Part shown: positions 1 to 12,514 of the stretch, piece after piece | Layout: each line of letters begins with the position of its first letter | Position numbering within the stretch: position 1 is the first letter of the stretch | NCBI GenBank assembly: GCA_026874595.1 | Contig: CM049310.1 | Coordinates: 19,754,058 to 19,818,057, forward strand | DNA from: Sipunculus nudus | Taxonomy: Eukaryota; Annelida; Sipuncula; Golfingiida; Sipunculidae | DNA length: 64,000 nt | Direction of reading: 5' to 3' | The notes under the pieces: model-generated | The model's database searches: none | What the model saw: only the letters and a program-made list of their open reading frames with translations | Told to the model about the DNA's origin: nothing | Position numbers and translations under genes: made by a program

Positions 1-36
1 AGGTATTAAATTTTAATTTATGCTAACAACTGAAAC

Positions 37-2841
37 AAGGGACCCATGGGTCGCGTCGCTCAGCTGAATTTTGGAAAATATTAGGAACTGCAAAATATTT
101 TTATTTCTTTTAGTTTTTCATGTAACTTACCATTTGAAAAGCTAAGATAAAATGGCCCTGCTGAAATGGACCTCTGTAAATCATAAAATAATGGACATTA
201 GCTGAAGCATATGCACTGTGTAATAAATGAAATTTTTGCCCTGAAACCATGTAGTGATGCACCTAGGGAAAAAATGGTCCTACGGTAAGTGTTATATAAA
301 AGTAACATTTCAAAAACAAATGTGTGAAGGTAATTAAGTTTTCAAAAGTTAAATATGTGGCCATAATAGTTAAAAATTAATTATTACAAAGTTTGACCAA
401 TATTCCTGATTTTAATTTAGGTTTAACAGTGTTATTCACACCTAGGCTTGGCCAACTTTAAGAGATATGAATGAAATGCTACAAAGTATTTTTATCTTAT
501 TAAATCTTGTTAAATCTATCTTAAATCTATCTCATTTGAATATAAGGATTAAATTTCTGAAAATTTTTTTTCTTAAAAAAAAATCAAAATGTCCAAGTCT
601 CAACAAAAAGAATTTATTTAACATTAAAATTATAAGATTCCTCTTGTTTATTAGTCCTGTGTATTGAAGGGATGGGTGGGGTCTCTGTTGTAACTGCTCG
701 TTGCTGAATAAATGTGAAATTTTAAGATTATTCTTGTTTATAGTACAGGTCTGTCAACAGAATGGGTTGGGGGGGGGGGGGGCGGGATGGAGAGAGAAAG
801 GCTCCCTGTGGTATTAACTGCAGACAGCCTGATCAAGCTCAACAAGAGAGAGGGCTTGCCTGAGTGATGGGATTACATAACAGCCTGGGGAGCATTGAGA
901 GTTGCACTGAATGACCTACAGTGACCTCAGTGGACTGCTTGACAATGTAAGGGAATACAACAAGAGCCTCCAAACAAATTAAATCACCAGCCTAATTTTG
1001 CAGCTTTTATTTTCAAATTTCAGATTTTAACAGATTAAATCCTTATGTGTACATGCTGTGAAAATAACATCCACAGTACTTACAGGAAAAAATCGTGCCG
1101 TGGCCAAAGTTGGGCAAAATTTAAGGTACTGATTTTATATTTATGCTAATAACTTAAAAAAAATGCATTTTTCAGATCTAATTTTCGGTATACAATTGAA
1201 TCTTGATTAAATGATGTTATATTCCTGAAAAAAAGTCTCAGCTATTCTTATTTTAAGTGAGTAAATATATATCCTGATTTTTTACAAGGTGCATTATGTT
1301 TGGGCCTGTAACTTCAACAAATTATGCAATACTGACCGAAATTTTGGGATGTACATAGGAAATGTATGGAAGAATATGAATATTTACAATAACATCTACC
1401 AGGTAAACAAAAGTAGGGTCATGATGCTTGAAAATACAAATACATTATTCTTCTAAAAAACTTCAATAGCTAGACTAATTTTTAAGCTTATACTTTCAAA
1501 TTCAAAATTCCTCAGATTAAATCCACTTGTAAACTGGCTGTGAAAATTAAATCAAATGTACTTATAAGAAAAAAACGAGACATTTAGGCAATTTTAAGTA
1601 CCTATTTTTTATTTTTGCTAATATTTTAAAAAATTTAACAGATTTTGATCTAATTTTGGGTATACAATTTAATTTTGATTAATTAAAGATATATTACTGG
1701 AAAAAAGTCCATAGCTTTAAAATGTTTTGTTTTAAGTGATCAAATATCTTTCCTGATTTTTTACAAAATGCATTATGTTTGAGCCCATAACTTTTTGTAA
1801 ATCATATAATACAGACCTAATTTCTGGCATGTACATAGGAACTATATAGAGGAATATTTATGGTAAATATGAGGAAAAACAGGTGAGTGGTTTCGTTGTT
1901 AGGCTGTCCTGAAATGTGAAAATAGGTTTTTAATAAAAAATTGAGGTTTTTCCTTAATTTCTCAAAGGAACAAAGTCGCAAAGACCCTGTTTTCAGCTTG
2001 GTAGGAGATCTTGGGGACATCTAACATTATGCCAACAACCTTGGGAGCATAGAGAGCTGCACTGAATGACCAACAGTGACCACAGTGGACTGCTTGACAA
2101 TGTAAGGGAATACAACAAGAGCCTCCAAACAAATTAAATCACCAGCCTTATTTTGCAGCTTTTATTTTCAAATTTCAGATTTTAACAGATTAAATCCTTA
2201 TTTGTACATGCTGTGAAAATTAGATCCACAGAACTTACAGGAAAAAAACGTGCCATGGTCAAAGTTGGGCAAAATTTAAGGTACCAATTTTTTATTTTTG
2301 TTAATATTTTAAAAAATTTAAAAGATTTTGATCTTATTTTGGGTATACAATTTAATTTTGATAAAATAAAGTTATATTACTGGAAAAAAAGTCCATAGCT
2401 TTAACATGTTTTGTGTTAAGTGATCAAATATCTTTCCTGATTTTTTCCAAAATGCATTATGTTTGGGTCCATAACTTTTTTAAATTATATAATACAGACC
2501 TAATTTCTGGCATGTACATAGGAACTATATAGAGAAATATTTATGGTAAATATGAGGAAAAACAGATGAGTGGTTTCAATATTAGGCAGCCCTGAAGTGT
2601 GAAAATAGGTTTTTAATAAAAAATTGAGGTTTTTCCTTAATTTCTCAAAGGAACCAAGTCGCAAAGACCCAGTTTTCGGCTTGGTAGGAGATCTTGGGGA
2701 CATCTAACATTATGCTGAATTTTGGATTCCTAGGTCTTACGATTTCAAAACGTGCCACATCTACGGACGGACGGACAGACGGACGGACGGACAATGGACC
2801 ACGACTATAGCTCAGATGACTTATAGTCAGCTGAGCTAAAA
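37..2841 (+). mobile_element. Family C element, copy 1 (HINE/pearl-like, about 2.8 kb)
   Basis: The left end reads AACAAGGGACCCATGGGTC, followed by the subterminal motif GCTCAGCTGA at 58-67. The right end has a (GACG)n-rich stretch at about 2764-2792 and then a hairpin at 2809-2837: arms AGCTCAGATGACT and AGTCAGCTGAGCT, loop TAT, one mismatch. The right arm contains TCAGCTGAGC, the exact reverse complement of the 5' motif. The interior is a decayed tandem repeat: the block beginning near 905 recurs near 2051. The reversed copy at 38723-41355 has the same two ends, which is how the boundaries were set. No transposase is encoded. Assignment to Helentron/Helitron-type non-autonomous elements is inferred from architecture. 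Confidence 0.6.
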
Positions 2842-3455
2842 ATTGAGGTTTTTCCTTAATTTCTCAAAGGAACGAAGTCCCAAAGACCCAGTTTTCCTCT
2901 TGGTAGGAGATCTTTGGGACATCTAACATTATGCCGAATTTTGGATTCCTAGGTCTTACGGTTTCAAAATGTGCCACATCTACAGACGGACGGACGGACA
3001 GACAGACGGACGGACGACAGACAATGGACCCGACTTTAACTCAGATGACTTATAGTCAGCTGAGCTAAAAATTGCATTATATTTGGACCCATACCTTCAA
3101 AACAATACTAAATACTGACCTAATTTTTGGTATGTTAATAGAAAATGTATGGAGGAATATGAATACTTAATATAATCAAAAACAGACCAGTGGTTTTGAT
3201 ATTAGGCAGCCTTGAAGAGTAACAATGGCTTTTTTTATGGAAAATGGAGGTTTTTCCTTAATATCTCGAAGGAATGAAGTCCTAGTGACCCAATTTGCGG
3301 TATGATAGGATATTTTGGGGACATCTAACTATATTAAAAAATTTTGGATTCAAAGGTTCAACCGTTTCAAAACATGCCGTTTATGGTCGGCCGGCCGGAC
3401 GAACAGACAAAGGACCATGATTAGCTAAGATGACTTAAAGTCAGCTGAGCTAAAA
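2838..3455 (+). repeat. Two further family C 3'-terminal segments in tandem
   Basis: Directly after the copy 1 hairpin, two more C-type 3' ends follow head to tail. One ends with a hairpin at 3038-3066 and the other at 3423-3451; each is followed by AAAA. The first segment (about 230 bp) repeats the sequence preceding the copy 1 hairpin, including the GACG tract. The second (about 385 bp) is more diverged. The result is three consecutive terminal hairpins in the same orientation. Confidence 0.7.
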
Positions 3456-3586
3456 CCATTGAGAAATAGGACCAAAATCCACTATGACATGTGGAGACAT
3501 CTATAGGAAACATCTGAAGTGAATTTTGCATTTGAATATACTTCAATAATAATAATAATATTAAATAAATAATAATAATTAGAATA

Positions 3587-4584
3587 CCACAAAATCCAGA
3601 AAGCTATCCAAGTTGTATACATAAGCAAATTTTAGGCTGACAGGTCAAACCACTACTCCTATATGAGTGATTTTATCCCACAGCAGACAAACAGAAGGAA
3701 GCTGTGCAAAAATGGTTGCAGGTGGCGCCACCAATTTTGTGTATGGTTAAGAGCTATGTGAGATCTATACACATGCCGAAATTTCAGGGGGAAAGGTCAA
3801 ACCAGTCCTGAGATATAAGCCTGAATGTCTGCAGCATAAAAAATAAATGTAGGTGGCGCCACCTGCCACAAAATCCAGAAAGCTATCCAAGTTGTATACA
3901 TAAGCAAATTTTAGGCAGACAGGTCAAACCACTACTCCTATATGAGTGATTTTATCCCACAGCAGACAAACAGAAGGAAGCTGTGCAAAAATGGATGCAG
4001 GTGGCACCACCAATTTTGTGTATGGTTAAGAGCTATGTGAGATCTATAAACATGCCAAAATTTCAAAAGGATATGTCAAACCATTCTTGAGATATAAGCC
4101 TGTATGTCTGCAGCCTAAACATGAATGTAGGTGGCGCCACGTCATAAAATCAAGAAAGCTATCCAGGATGTATACACATGCAGGTGGATAAGTCCAGCCA
4201 ATGCAGAGATATGAGTGATTTTATCCCCAGTCAGATGAACAGATGGATGCTGTGCAAAAATGGTTGCAGGTGGCGCCACCATTTTTAGTGTATGTTATAA
4301 AGCTATCCAAGGACTACATTGGTGCAAAATTTTTTAGCCTGATCGGTCAAACGGTTCACGAGATATGTGAGTTTGTGTGTGGCACAAATGGACACAGGGA
4401 GAGAAAAAAGGTGGGCGGTCAACCGAAAATGAGGGCACAGCAGTTCACATTTGACCTGATCATAATTCTGAATTTTAAAAAATTCTGCCCAGTGGTTACA
4501 GAGGAGTTCTCAGGAAACCTAGGCAGCAGAAGCATGCAACTGAAAACATAGTATCCGCAAAACTCTGTTTTGGCAGATACAATT
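3587..4584 (+). mobile_element. Family A element, copy 1 (5'-truncated tandem array with 3' hairpin)
   Basis: Tandem units of about 277 bp start near 3587, 3866 and 4142. Each carries the palindrome GGTGGCGCCACC or a close variant twice, so the unit looks like an old dimer of about 140-bp monomers. The right end has AAAACATA followed by a hairpin at 4551-4580: left arm GTATCCGCAAAAC, right arm GTTTTGGCAGATAC. The right arm is nearly complementary to the 5' motif GTATCCGCC of the other family A copies. A trinucleotide AAT tract (about 3546-3580) sits at the left edge, where the family's usual 5' end is absent. Confidence 0.65.
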
Positions 4585-4674
4585 ACTATTTATATCAAAC
4601 ATTTATATTATAAAGTGACCAATGCAGCTATTGTATATGAGGGATCAGACCTCTTGTGTGCATTTTTAACTTAA

Positions 4675-6406
4675 ACTAGACATTTCTTGGCACCGCAGGT
4701 GCCAGAGTATCCCCAGACATAGCAGCCCCCCCCCCCCCCCCCTATAGAATAGACCCCCATTTTTAGCAGCATATACTGACACTCGGCATATTCATTGTTT
4801 CTTCCATCCAACAATCCACAATCTTGTTGAAGATGTTGGTTCTGTGACCTTGATCTTTTTAAAGATGTGTTCTGTGACCTTGACCTTTGACCTCATGACC
4901 CCAAAATCAATTTGGGTCTAGCTTTTCCAATGGGACATATGCAAGTCAAGTTGGAAATCTATACATCAATAAAGCAGGAATTATCATCCAGAAACTAATT
5001 TTTTTGGACAGATGGCTCCTGTGACCTTCACCTTTGACCTTGTGACCTCAAAATTGATAGTGTTCTTCCTCTCTTGGCAGGTGAACTATATGTGCAAGAT
5101 GAAAGATCTGAGATGAAATGTTTGGCTGAAAATGCATCAACATCTTTTTAAAGATGTGTCCTGTGACCTTGACCTTTGACCTCATGACCCCAAAATCAAT
5201 TTGGGTCTTGCTTTTCCAATGGGTCATATACAAGTCTGAAATCCATACATCAATAAAAGCAGGAATTATCATTCAGGAACTAATTTTTGGACAGATGGCT
5301 CCTGTGATCTTCACCTTTGACCTTGTGACCTCAAAACTGATAGGGGTCTTTCTCTATTGGCAGATGACTTATATGCGCAAGATGAAAGGTCTGAGATGAA
5401 ATGTTTGGCTGAAAATGCATCCACAATCTTTTTAAAGATGTGTCCTGTGACCTTGACCTTTGACCTCGTGACCCCAAAATCAATTGGAGTCTTGCTTTTT
5501 CAATGGGACATATACAAGTCAAATTTGAAATCAATACATCAATAAAAGCAGGAATTATCATCCAGAAACTAATTTTTGGACAGATAGCTCCTGTGGCCTT
5601 GACCTTTGACCCCAAAATTTATATGGATCATCCACCCATGGCAAGCGAGCTATATATTCAAGAAGGAAGACCTGGGATGAAAGTTTGGCTTAAAATGCAT
5701 CCACAGTATCTTTTAAAATGCCAGTCCAGTGACCTTGACCTTTGACCTCATGACCCTAGAACCTAAAGGGTTCTTACTTAAGTGGTGGGCCGTACATAAC
5801 TCATGTTTGAAATCCATATGGCTATCAACACTGAAGATATCATAAGAGGTGTGTGATTTTCACCATATATGGCAATATTCAAGGTCAAGGCCACTATCAT
5901 AGGAAAGGTCATGACCCCAATTTAAATAAACATCATCCCATAACCCATACCTATGTATATGCATAATATAAAAGAAATCTGTCCATTAGTTTTTGACTTA
6001 TAATGCTCACAGTACTGTAAGGTGGCAATTTTTGGGGTATTAAACGGCACAAAAACAAGTAAAGAATAATAGGTGGCGCCCCAGTTTCTGGAACATGACA
6101 ACCCTATCCATGATCTTCCATCAACTTGATTTTGGGATAAATCCATGCGAGATTTCTTGAGATATTAAAGAATTTGTGAGATTTTCCCGTAAAAATGGAC
6201 CGATTCAAGTTCAAGGACACTCTCCTAGTAAAGGTCATGACCTCATTTTAAATAGGCGTCGTCCTCTCACCCATATCTATACATATACCAAGTTTGGTAA
6301 AGTTCGGTGAAATATTCTTTGGGTTATCGCGCCAACAAGATTTATATGCGGCAGCGGGACCGGTATGAAAACATAGTATCCTCCGACTTAGTCTGGGGAT
6401 ACAATG
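4675..6406 (+). mobile_element. Family B element (pearl-like, about 1.7 kb, carries DR1 motifs)
   Basis: It begins ACTAGA like family A, then a perfect hairpin TGGCACC-GCA-GGTGCCA (4688-4704), then the subterminal motif GTATCCCCAGAC (4707-4718). It ends with AAAACATA and a 27-nt hairpin (6376-6402) whose right arm is GTCTGGGGATAC, the exact reverse complement of the 5' motif. The core holds about 285-bp tandem units (markers at 4874, 5163, 5447, 5729), each containing TGACCTTGACCTTTGACCT or a variant. A 17-C run lies at 4726-4742. There is no coding capacity. The short open frames in this array shift between units and are not genes. Confidence 0.65.
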
Positions 6407-7062
6407 ATTAAATGTAGAGAATTTTCAAACACTGACTTTTACATAAGTGGTGCTGGACTCACAAAGACAATAGGAATACAAAATCACATGAACCAACCTT
6501 CCCACCACAACCACATAGACTGAAGGACAGTATGTGACAGTAGTACAGGTTCCCATGGGGATTCATAGACTTGTGTATTACATTAATTTGTACCTATCCA
6601 TCCTTGCATCCTGACAGTATATGTTTTGTTAAATGGAGGGTTTGATACCAAAGTCTGGCATTTTGAACATAGTCTGAATTGTTATTTATATCACTTATGC
6701 AGAAAATGGATAACATTATCTCAATCTGTCAAAATGAGGACTACTCAGCAGAAAAGAACCCAGGAATATCTATGTAAATGCAGGAAGATCAAACAAATGC
6801 TGACAATTTTTTACCCAATACATATTAATGAACCAATCAGAACCATTGGACATGTTCCAGAAAATACTGTCTTCCTGTAGTTAAGCTGAATGTGGGAATG
6901 CTCAGATCCCTGTTTGTGGTTTAAAAGTAAATAAATATCAGCATGATGTATGTATGGATGAATAAGGTTCAGCTGACAGTAATAAGTACTGTGGACATGG
7001 TGAACTGACATAACCCTTTAGTTCTTGGGTCAGTTCTGACCTTCACTTCTTGTGATACCCAC
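6407..7062. other. No gene or repeat recognised
   Basis: This AT-rich stretch lies between the family B element and the XTBD exon. On the minus strand it is the beginning of the intron that follows that exon. Nothing coding was recognised on either strand. Confidence 0.5.
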
Positions 7063-7309
7063 CTGTGTTCTTTGAGATCATCTTTTAAATCTTCTGAAAG
7101 GAGTTTGAGCTGCTTCATCACTGGAGCTGGATAAACATTGCCATAACACTCCACATTCAGGAAACAACTGGCCAGGCACAGTAGACGATCCAGCGGGAAC
7201 TTGTCTTTGTGTGCTGCCATGAACTTGTAGCGGAGTGCCCACTCATTCTTGCTCTCATGGCTGATCCGGTAGTCATTAGGATCGAAGTTTTGGATATCCA
7301 TAGTTCCAC
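7063..7309 (-). CDS. XTBD (XRN2-binding) domain protein, single exon
   Basis: The minus-strand exon is bounded by an acceptor (TTGTTGATTCCAG, ending at 7310) and a donor (CACAG|GTGGGT at 7062). An in-frame ATG at 7301-7299 starts MDIQNFDPNDYRISHESKNEW, after which come a W/R/F-rich block, FPLDRLLCLASCFLNVE and YPAPVMKQLKLLSEDL. This order (EW..R..F, then LDRLL.L...F.NVE..G..Y) matches the XTBD domain of CDKN2AIP, CDKN2AIPNL and nematode PAXT-1, which bind the nuclear 5'-3' exonuclease XRN2. The exon ends in phase 2. The next exon should lie leftwards but was not found, so the protein is partial. The ATG may be the true start, with upstream exons non-coding, or the frame may enter through the acceptor. 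The family call is from recalled motifs; which paralogue it is remains open. Confidence 0.65.
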
Positions 7310-10300
7310 CTGGAATCAACAATAAACAAATTAAGGATTTTGTCCATGCCAATAATGACAATTAACAGAGCAAGAAGATGCTGAGCTATTTATTAAATAC
7401 TTGAATTAAACTAAAAAAAACTTGTCAAGAAATGCTCTTAATTTACATTTTTACTAACTGAAGTAAACCTGCATATTAAAACTATATTTTCCTCCACAAA
7501 GAATGCTAACCTTAACTTCAAGACATAATTTTATTAGACATGTACACAACAGTCAAATTCTTTACTGTCAGGAAAGTATTTTCAATCTTAATAAAAATCA
7601 TTAAATAATATAACACTGACTCCTCTGGAAAAAAGCTATTACCTGTGTCTGACATAACCTGTACTAAAGAGATATATGATTAACAAAAATTTGAACATGT
7701 ACTGTCCATAAAATGCAATAAAACTTGCAACGAAATCATAGGGAACACTTCAGTGTTTGTGACAAGAAGCAATTTGTGTCAAAAAATTCTTTTTGGTGAT
7801 TTTCAACACATGAAATCAAAAGATACACATCAGGGTTTGACATCAACTTTTGAAAGTACTTGCCCAGTCAGGCAAGAAATATCTAGCCTCTTCCTGAAGG
7901 TTATTTGCCCTACAAAAATAAATGCTGGTAGTCACAAACACAAATGTGTTCCATGTGATTATGCTGCAAGTTTTATTGCATTTTATAAACAATACACTTT
8001 CAAATGTTTATTGATCATATTTTTCTTTAGAACAATTAAATTCAGACACAGAGGTAGTATCATTATGATTTTGTTTCTATAAGACAGAAAATGGCTAAAT
8101 GAAAATTAGTAAAGACTCTGGGTAAAGAGCCTTTGGGTAAAGGTTTATCTTGGACCCACTTGTCTAGTCAGGCAAGAAGGTGACGTTTAGATGCCCTTCC
8201 ACCATTTTCTGCAACTTTTACTTTCTCTGGACAGGCAGTTAACTGTATATATATTTTCTGGATTTATGTTGAGTGGTCCCAATGGGAAAATATTACCATT
8301 ACATATTAAGAGCAATCACTAAAGAGAGGTTCCAAACAATTATAGTGGAGTAAAGATAACAGTAAATGTAATGCAACTAATTTTGTATTAATAATTGGAA
8401 TGAAACAGGAAAGTTTTCCAAGGTACATCTGTGAAAAATAAATTTGAGATTAAAACACAATAATGAGAATTGGTGTTAAAATACTACTGTGGTATTTTTG
8501 TTATTATTCCCAACAAAGAAGACAGCTTTCCCCACCAAGTTCATACTATTAATATCTCAGCAATCATTGTTAGTTTGGCCTCATTTTATTTATAATAAAT
8601 AAAATTATTGATAATGCAATTCATGCTTTGAACTTTTCAAGTCATTCCACTGAATTAAAATAATGTACAAGCAAAACTGTGACTGTGATCAAGATTGTAT
8701 TTTAAGGTAACCTCAACATCTAGATATTTTGAAATACTGCAATCTTGGCATTTCAAAGTAATCATGATAGTTATCCATTACTTTTACCATTTACTCATCC
8801 AATATCTGTTTCTGATCATGCAGAACCTGATAATCAACACAAGTTTGGAGTAATTTATGTAATACTGGTCCACCAGACTTGCAGTATATGGATAACCGTA
8901 CATGCATGGGCTTCAAGGTTCATGCAATTGCTGAGATACTTGAACTTCAATTTTTACTAAAAACATAACTTTCGTCAAGAAATATAGTCCAAAGTACTAT
9001 TAAACTTTTACTGAGCAGATTTAAGCAATGTACACATTTATCTGTTTATCCGACAATGCAAGGACAACAACGACAATGCATTTCCTGTAAACATCTAATC
9101 TGGCAAAAAATATAATCAGAAGCCAAATTACAAATTTTGTTCATCACGAGGACAAAAAATTTCTTTATTCAGGGCATCTAAGTGGTTTCTTTACTACAAT
9201 GCATGAAAAAGATGCAAGTGTTTGGTGGTAGAGACTTCAATTTTTTGGTTATGCAATTGGCACTCTATGGTTATGACTGGCAATGGCAAAAATTTCTCCA
9301 AAGACCGACTAGAAAATTTGCTGGAGACTGGCTCCTTTGACATTATTACCATGTACATTTTCAAACAACTGATTTTTTACCATTGCTGCATTATCATTGT
9401 GGGATTGTAATTGCTGGATAAATGGATGAATGTACAAATATCTTATCCTTTAACTCCAAGCAAATTTCACAGGCAATTTTGATATAAAGCAACAACTGGT
9501 CCCTTAGGTCACATGATGGATAAAAATTCCACCTTAGACATCTAACTGGCTGAACTGTATTTTTCAGCAGTCTTAAGTTCTCACAATCTCACATTCATCA
9601 CAGACATGCACCCCCCCCCCCCCCCCCCCCCCAACCAAAATTAGCAGCTCCTGCCCAGTATGAAGTAAATATTTGATTTCTCACTGGCAAAGAATATTAA
9701 GGCTTAATAAATAAGCTTACTCCTCCCCTCATTAGTGATTGATTATAATCAATGATCGATCGGTTGGTGGAAATGATCTGGTGATTGATTTTGCAGTGCC
9801 ATAATCGATAAAGTTTCAAATAAAAGGCTTTGTGCTGAGAAAATGTATGGTTTCTTTTAATTCATGTGAGCAAACTCTTGAAAAGTCTATGTTTACCAGT
9901 AACTTCATATCCAAGGTTACTACACACATATATGTTATATAATTATTACATCTAAAAGCAAACATGTAGGCCTTTATAATCAGCTAAGACAATGTACAGT
10001 TCTTTATATGGTAAATTTTTTTTTTTACCCCTATATAACTTATTTATCCTGAATTGTTTGGTAGAGGTCAACCAATTTTTACTGAATATCAATCATGAAA
10101 TTACAACCAATTCCCTGCACTACCCTTAATCACAGAAACTTATTTATTTTTTTCTATTTGAAAGGTTCATAGGAGCAACGTGAGGCCACCTGGGAAACAG
10201 CTCCAGTATAATTCATTTATATAAACCAAGTGCATAACTACATATATCTGGGGTGTAGAAAACAGCAAGTACCATATCAGATCAGGCCTGTAAGATAGTG

Positions 10301-11329
10301 AATAATCACCTAAAATATCACTTAAAGTCACTATTACAAAACTGTTAAAACCTATATCCCTCACTGTTTTGTGCAGTGTTGAATCATCACTATCTGAAAG
10401 TATATAAAATATGATCATTCCTGTCAAATAGATGCTATGCCACTGAAAGCATAACTCGTGTTATTAAAGGGTGTTTCAAACCAAGTTCATATGAGTTGGA
10501 AGGTCTGTCTGATACACTTTGGACATACCACCCAGCATTCTCACCAAAATCAGTCACCTGATGCACCCAAAACACCACCAAACACCTACTGAAATTTGAT
10601 ATTTAACAAAAATGACAGCGCATGCAAGTAGAATAACTTACTGATGTCAAGTCAGCGCAAATGTTGGACAATAAAGTAGGTTTCTAATGTTTAGTTTTTA
10701 TATTCATCTGAAGGACCTGACTTAAATTATGTTACACTTATCAATTACTACCAACTCCCCACATCAATCAAGTGCCAGCAATTCCTGGTTTGCATGTAAA
10801 ACCACCCGATTCCAATTCTAACTACCATGTAATCATAGTAGGCCATAATTGAATATCCCTACTTATGATGAATAGTAATTTCAACCAAAAAGTCAATCGA
10901 AATAAGAATTCACTGACATGAGCCACTGCTGTCTCAATACTGAAATTTATTATTATAATTTCTCTGTACAGTATGTCAGGAGAAACCTGCAAGAAAATGG
11001 GTCAGTGCAAAATTAATGGCCTGTCTAGGAATAATGAATGCATCACCTGGAGCTGAGTCTTGCCACACTGAAGAATTATTTACCTTTGAGAGGAAAAGCC
11101 AGCTGTTATCTGCAACATATCAGGAAAGGATTCCCAAAGTTTGTCCAGTATAATCACTGGAAGACCTGGCCACTCCTGTTTGAACATGTCTACAAACACA
11201 GTTCAACAGACTATAGTCATACCAAATTGTGGACGACCAATAACAGCAAGTCCATGAACCACCAGTGGACTGGAAGACACAAGATGTGACTCCTTGTTGT
11301 GGTCACAACACTCAGCTGACTAGCATGAC
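7310..11329. other. Probable intron of the XTBD gene; no coding sequence seen
   Basis: AT-rich DNA without a convincing exon or full-length element. Visible items are a 22-C tract (9611-9632) and a palindromic GATCGAT-containing patch (about 9730-9830). If the XTBD gene starts near 21 kb, this is intronic. Confidence 0.4.
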
Positions 11330-11337
11330 ATTATAGG

Positions 11338-11856
11338 TAGAGGTGTGGACCAGACCACTTAAACTGGTCTGGTCCAACCCTTAATTGTGCAAAAAAACCA
11401 CTGCACTGACTACCCCCAGACTGAACCAGTCCAGACTGCCCCTTGTGAAATTCAAAGGTATGTGCTACTGAACAATGTGCTTATGTTTGTAGGTATATTA
11501 TAAGTAAAGATTTCTTAACCAGAACAAGGTACTGGAACCACTGGCAGAAAGTTTGTTTCAAGCCAGGTGAGCAAGCTAGTTTAGACAGAATTTCTGGGAT
11601 TATAAAGGGGGTTGGTGGGGTCAGCTGGTTAAAGTATTTATCAATATCATTATTATTATTTGCGTCAGTTTGTATAATTTTATTTTTATCTTGTAAAATT
11701 TTATTATTATTTATAATTTTAAATAATCAATTTTTTAGTTATTATTAAACAAATGGATTGGACCACTTGGACTTGTCCACCCTTAGTCCTGGACACCCTA
11801 TAGCTGGACTGGACCAGGACCGGAATGCTGTGGTGGTGGACTGGGCCAGACCTCTA
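11338..11856. mobile_element. hAT-type MITE (519 bp) with 8-bp target duplication
   Basis: The left terminus reads TAGAGGTGTGGACCAGACC; the right terminus, read inward, is TAGAGGTCTGGCCCAGTCC. Flanks are ATTATAGG (11330-11337) and ATTAAAGG (11857-11864), an 8-bp duplication with one mismatch. TAGAGGTGTG-like ends and 8-bp duplications are typical of the hAT superfamily. There is no transposase inside. Confidence 0.75.
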
Positions 11857-12514
11857 ATTAAAGGCTTATATTGACAACTATTTTTCATATTTGTGAAGAC
11901 AAAAATTGCCAATGTTGTTCAAACTTTCCAGGAGGACATGAATATTTGCCTTTTTAAAGCATATTACTTGACAGTCCAGTGTAAAATAAGACAATATTGT
12001 GATATGACTGATATCTATCAGTTTCAAACAAGGAATAAAACTAACCAAAAGTGAACATGGGTCTAAGGACACAATGTTAACCTCATAGAGTTCTGCACTG
12101 ACAAAACCAGATAACATCATAAAATTTTTGTCTGAAGTTTACACAACAGAATTTGTAATGATCAAAAGACACTGTTTTCTTAAAAAAAAATCCATGAAAC
12201 CATTTATTTGTATGAATTATACTTGGAATGGAACCGGAATTGGCCAAGGACACTCACATCTAGGTTAAGAGAACATATTCAACTGGCTATGACACCCACC
12301 TCTGTACATAAGGGCAAATATTTCAATGTTCTGAAATGCAGTTACAAGCAACCTCTCAGACACTGATCTGGCAGCTACTGTCATGTAACTGAGGTAATGA
12401 ATGTTAAAGGATATCCAAGATGGCTGGTATGTAGCCTTAATGGATTTCTCATTAGTCTGAAATGTGACTACACACATCCTCTCATAATCATGACCCAAAA
12501 CTAAAAAAAAAAAA

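Noticed and set aside
3587-4551. CRISPR-like array of repeats
   Set aside because: Units of about 277 bp with no short repeat/spacer pattern, in a spliced eukaryotic genome.
5048-5745. Overlapping open frames on both strands across the family B array
   Set aside because: They recur only because the repeat recurs, shift between units and have no start or splice context.
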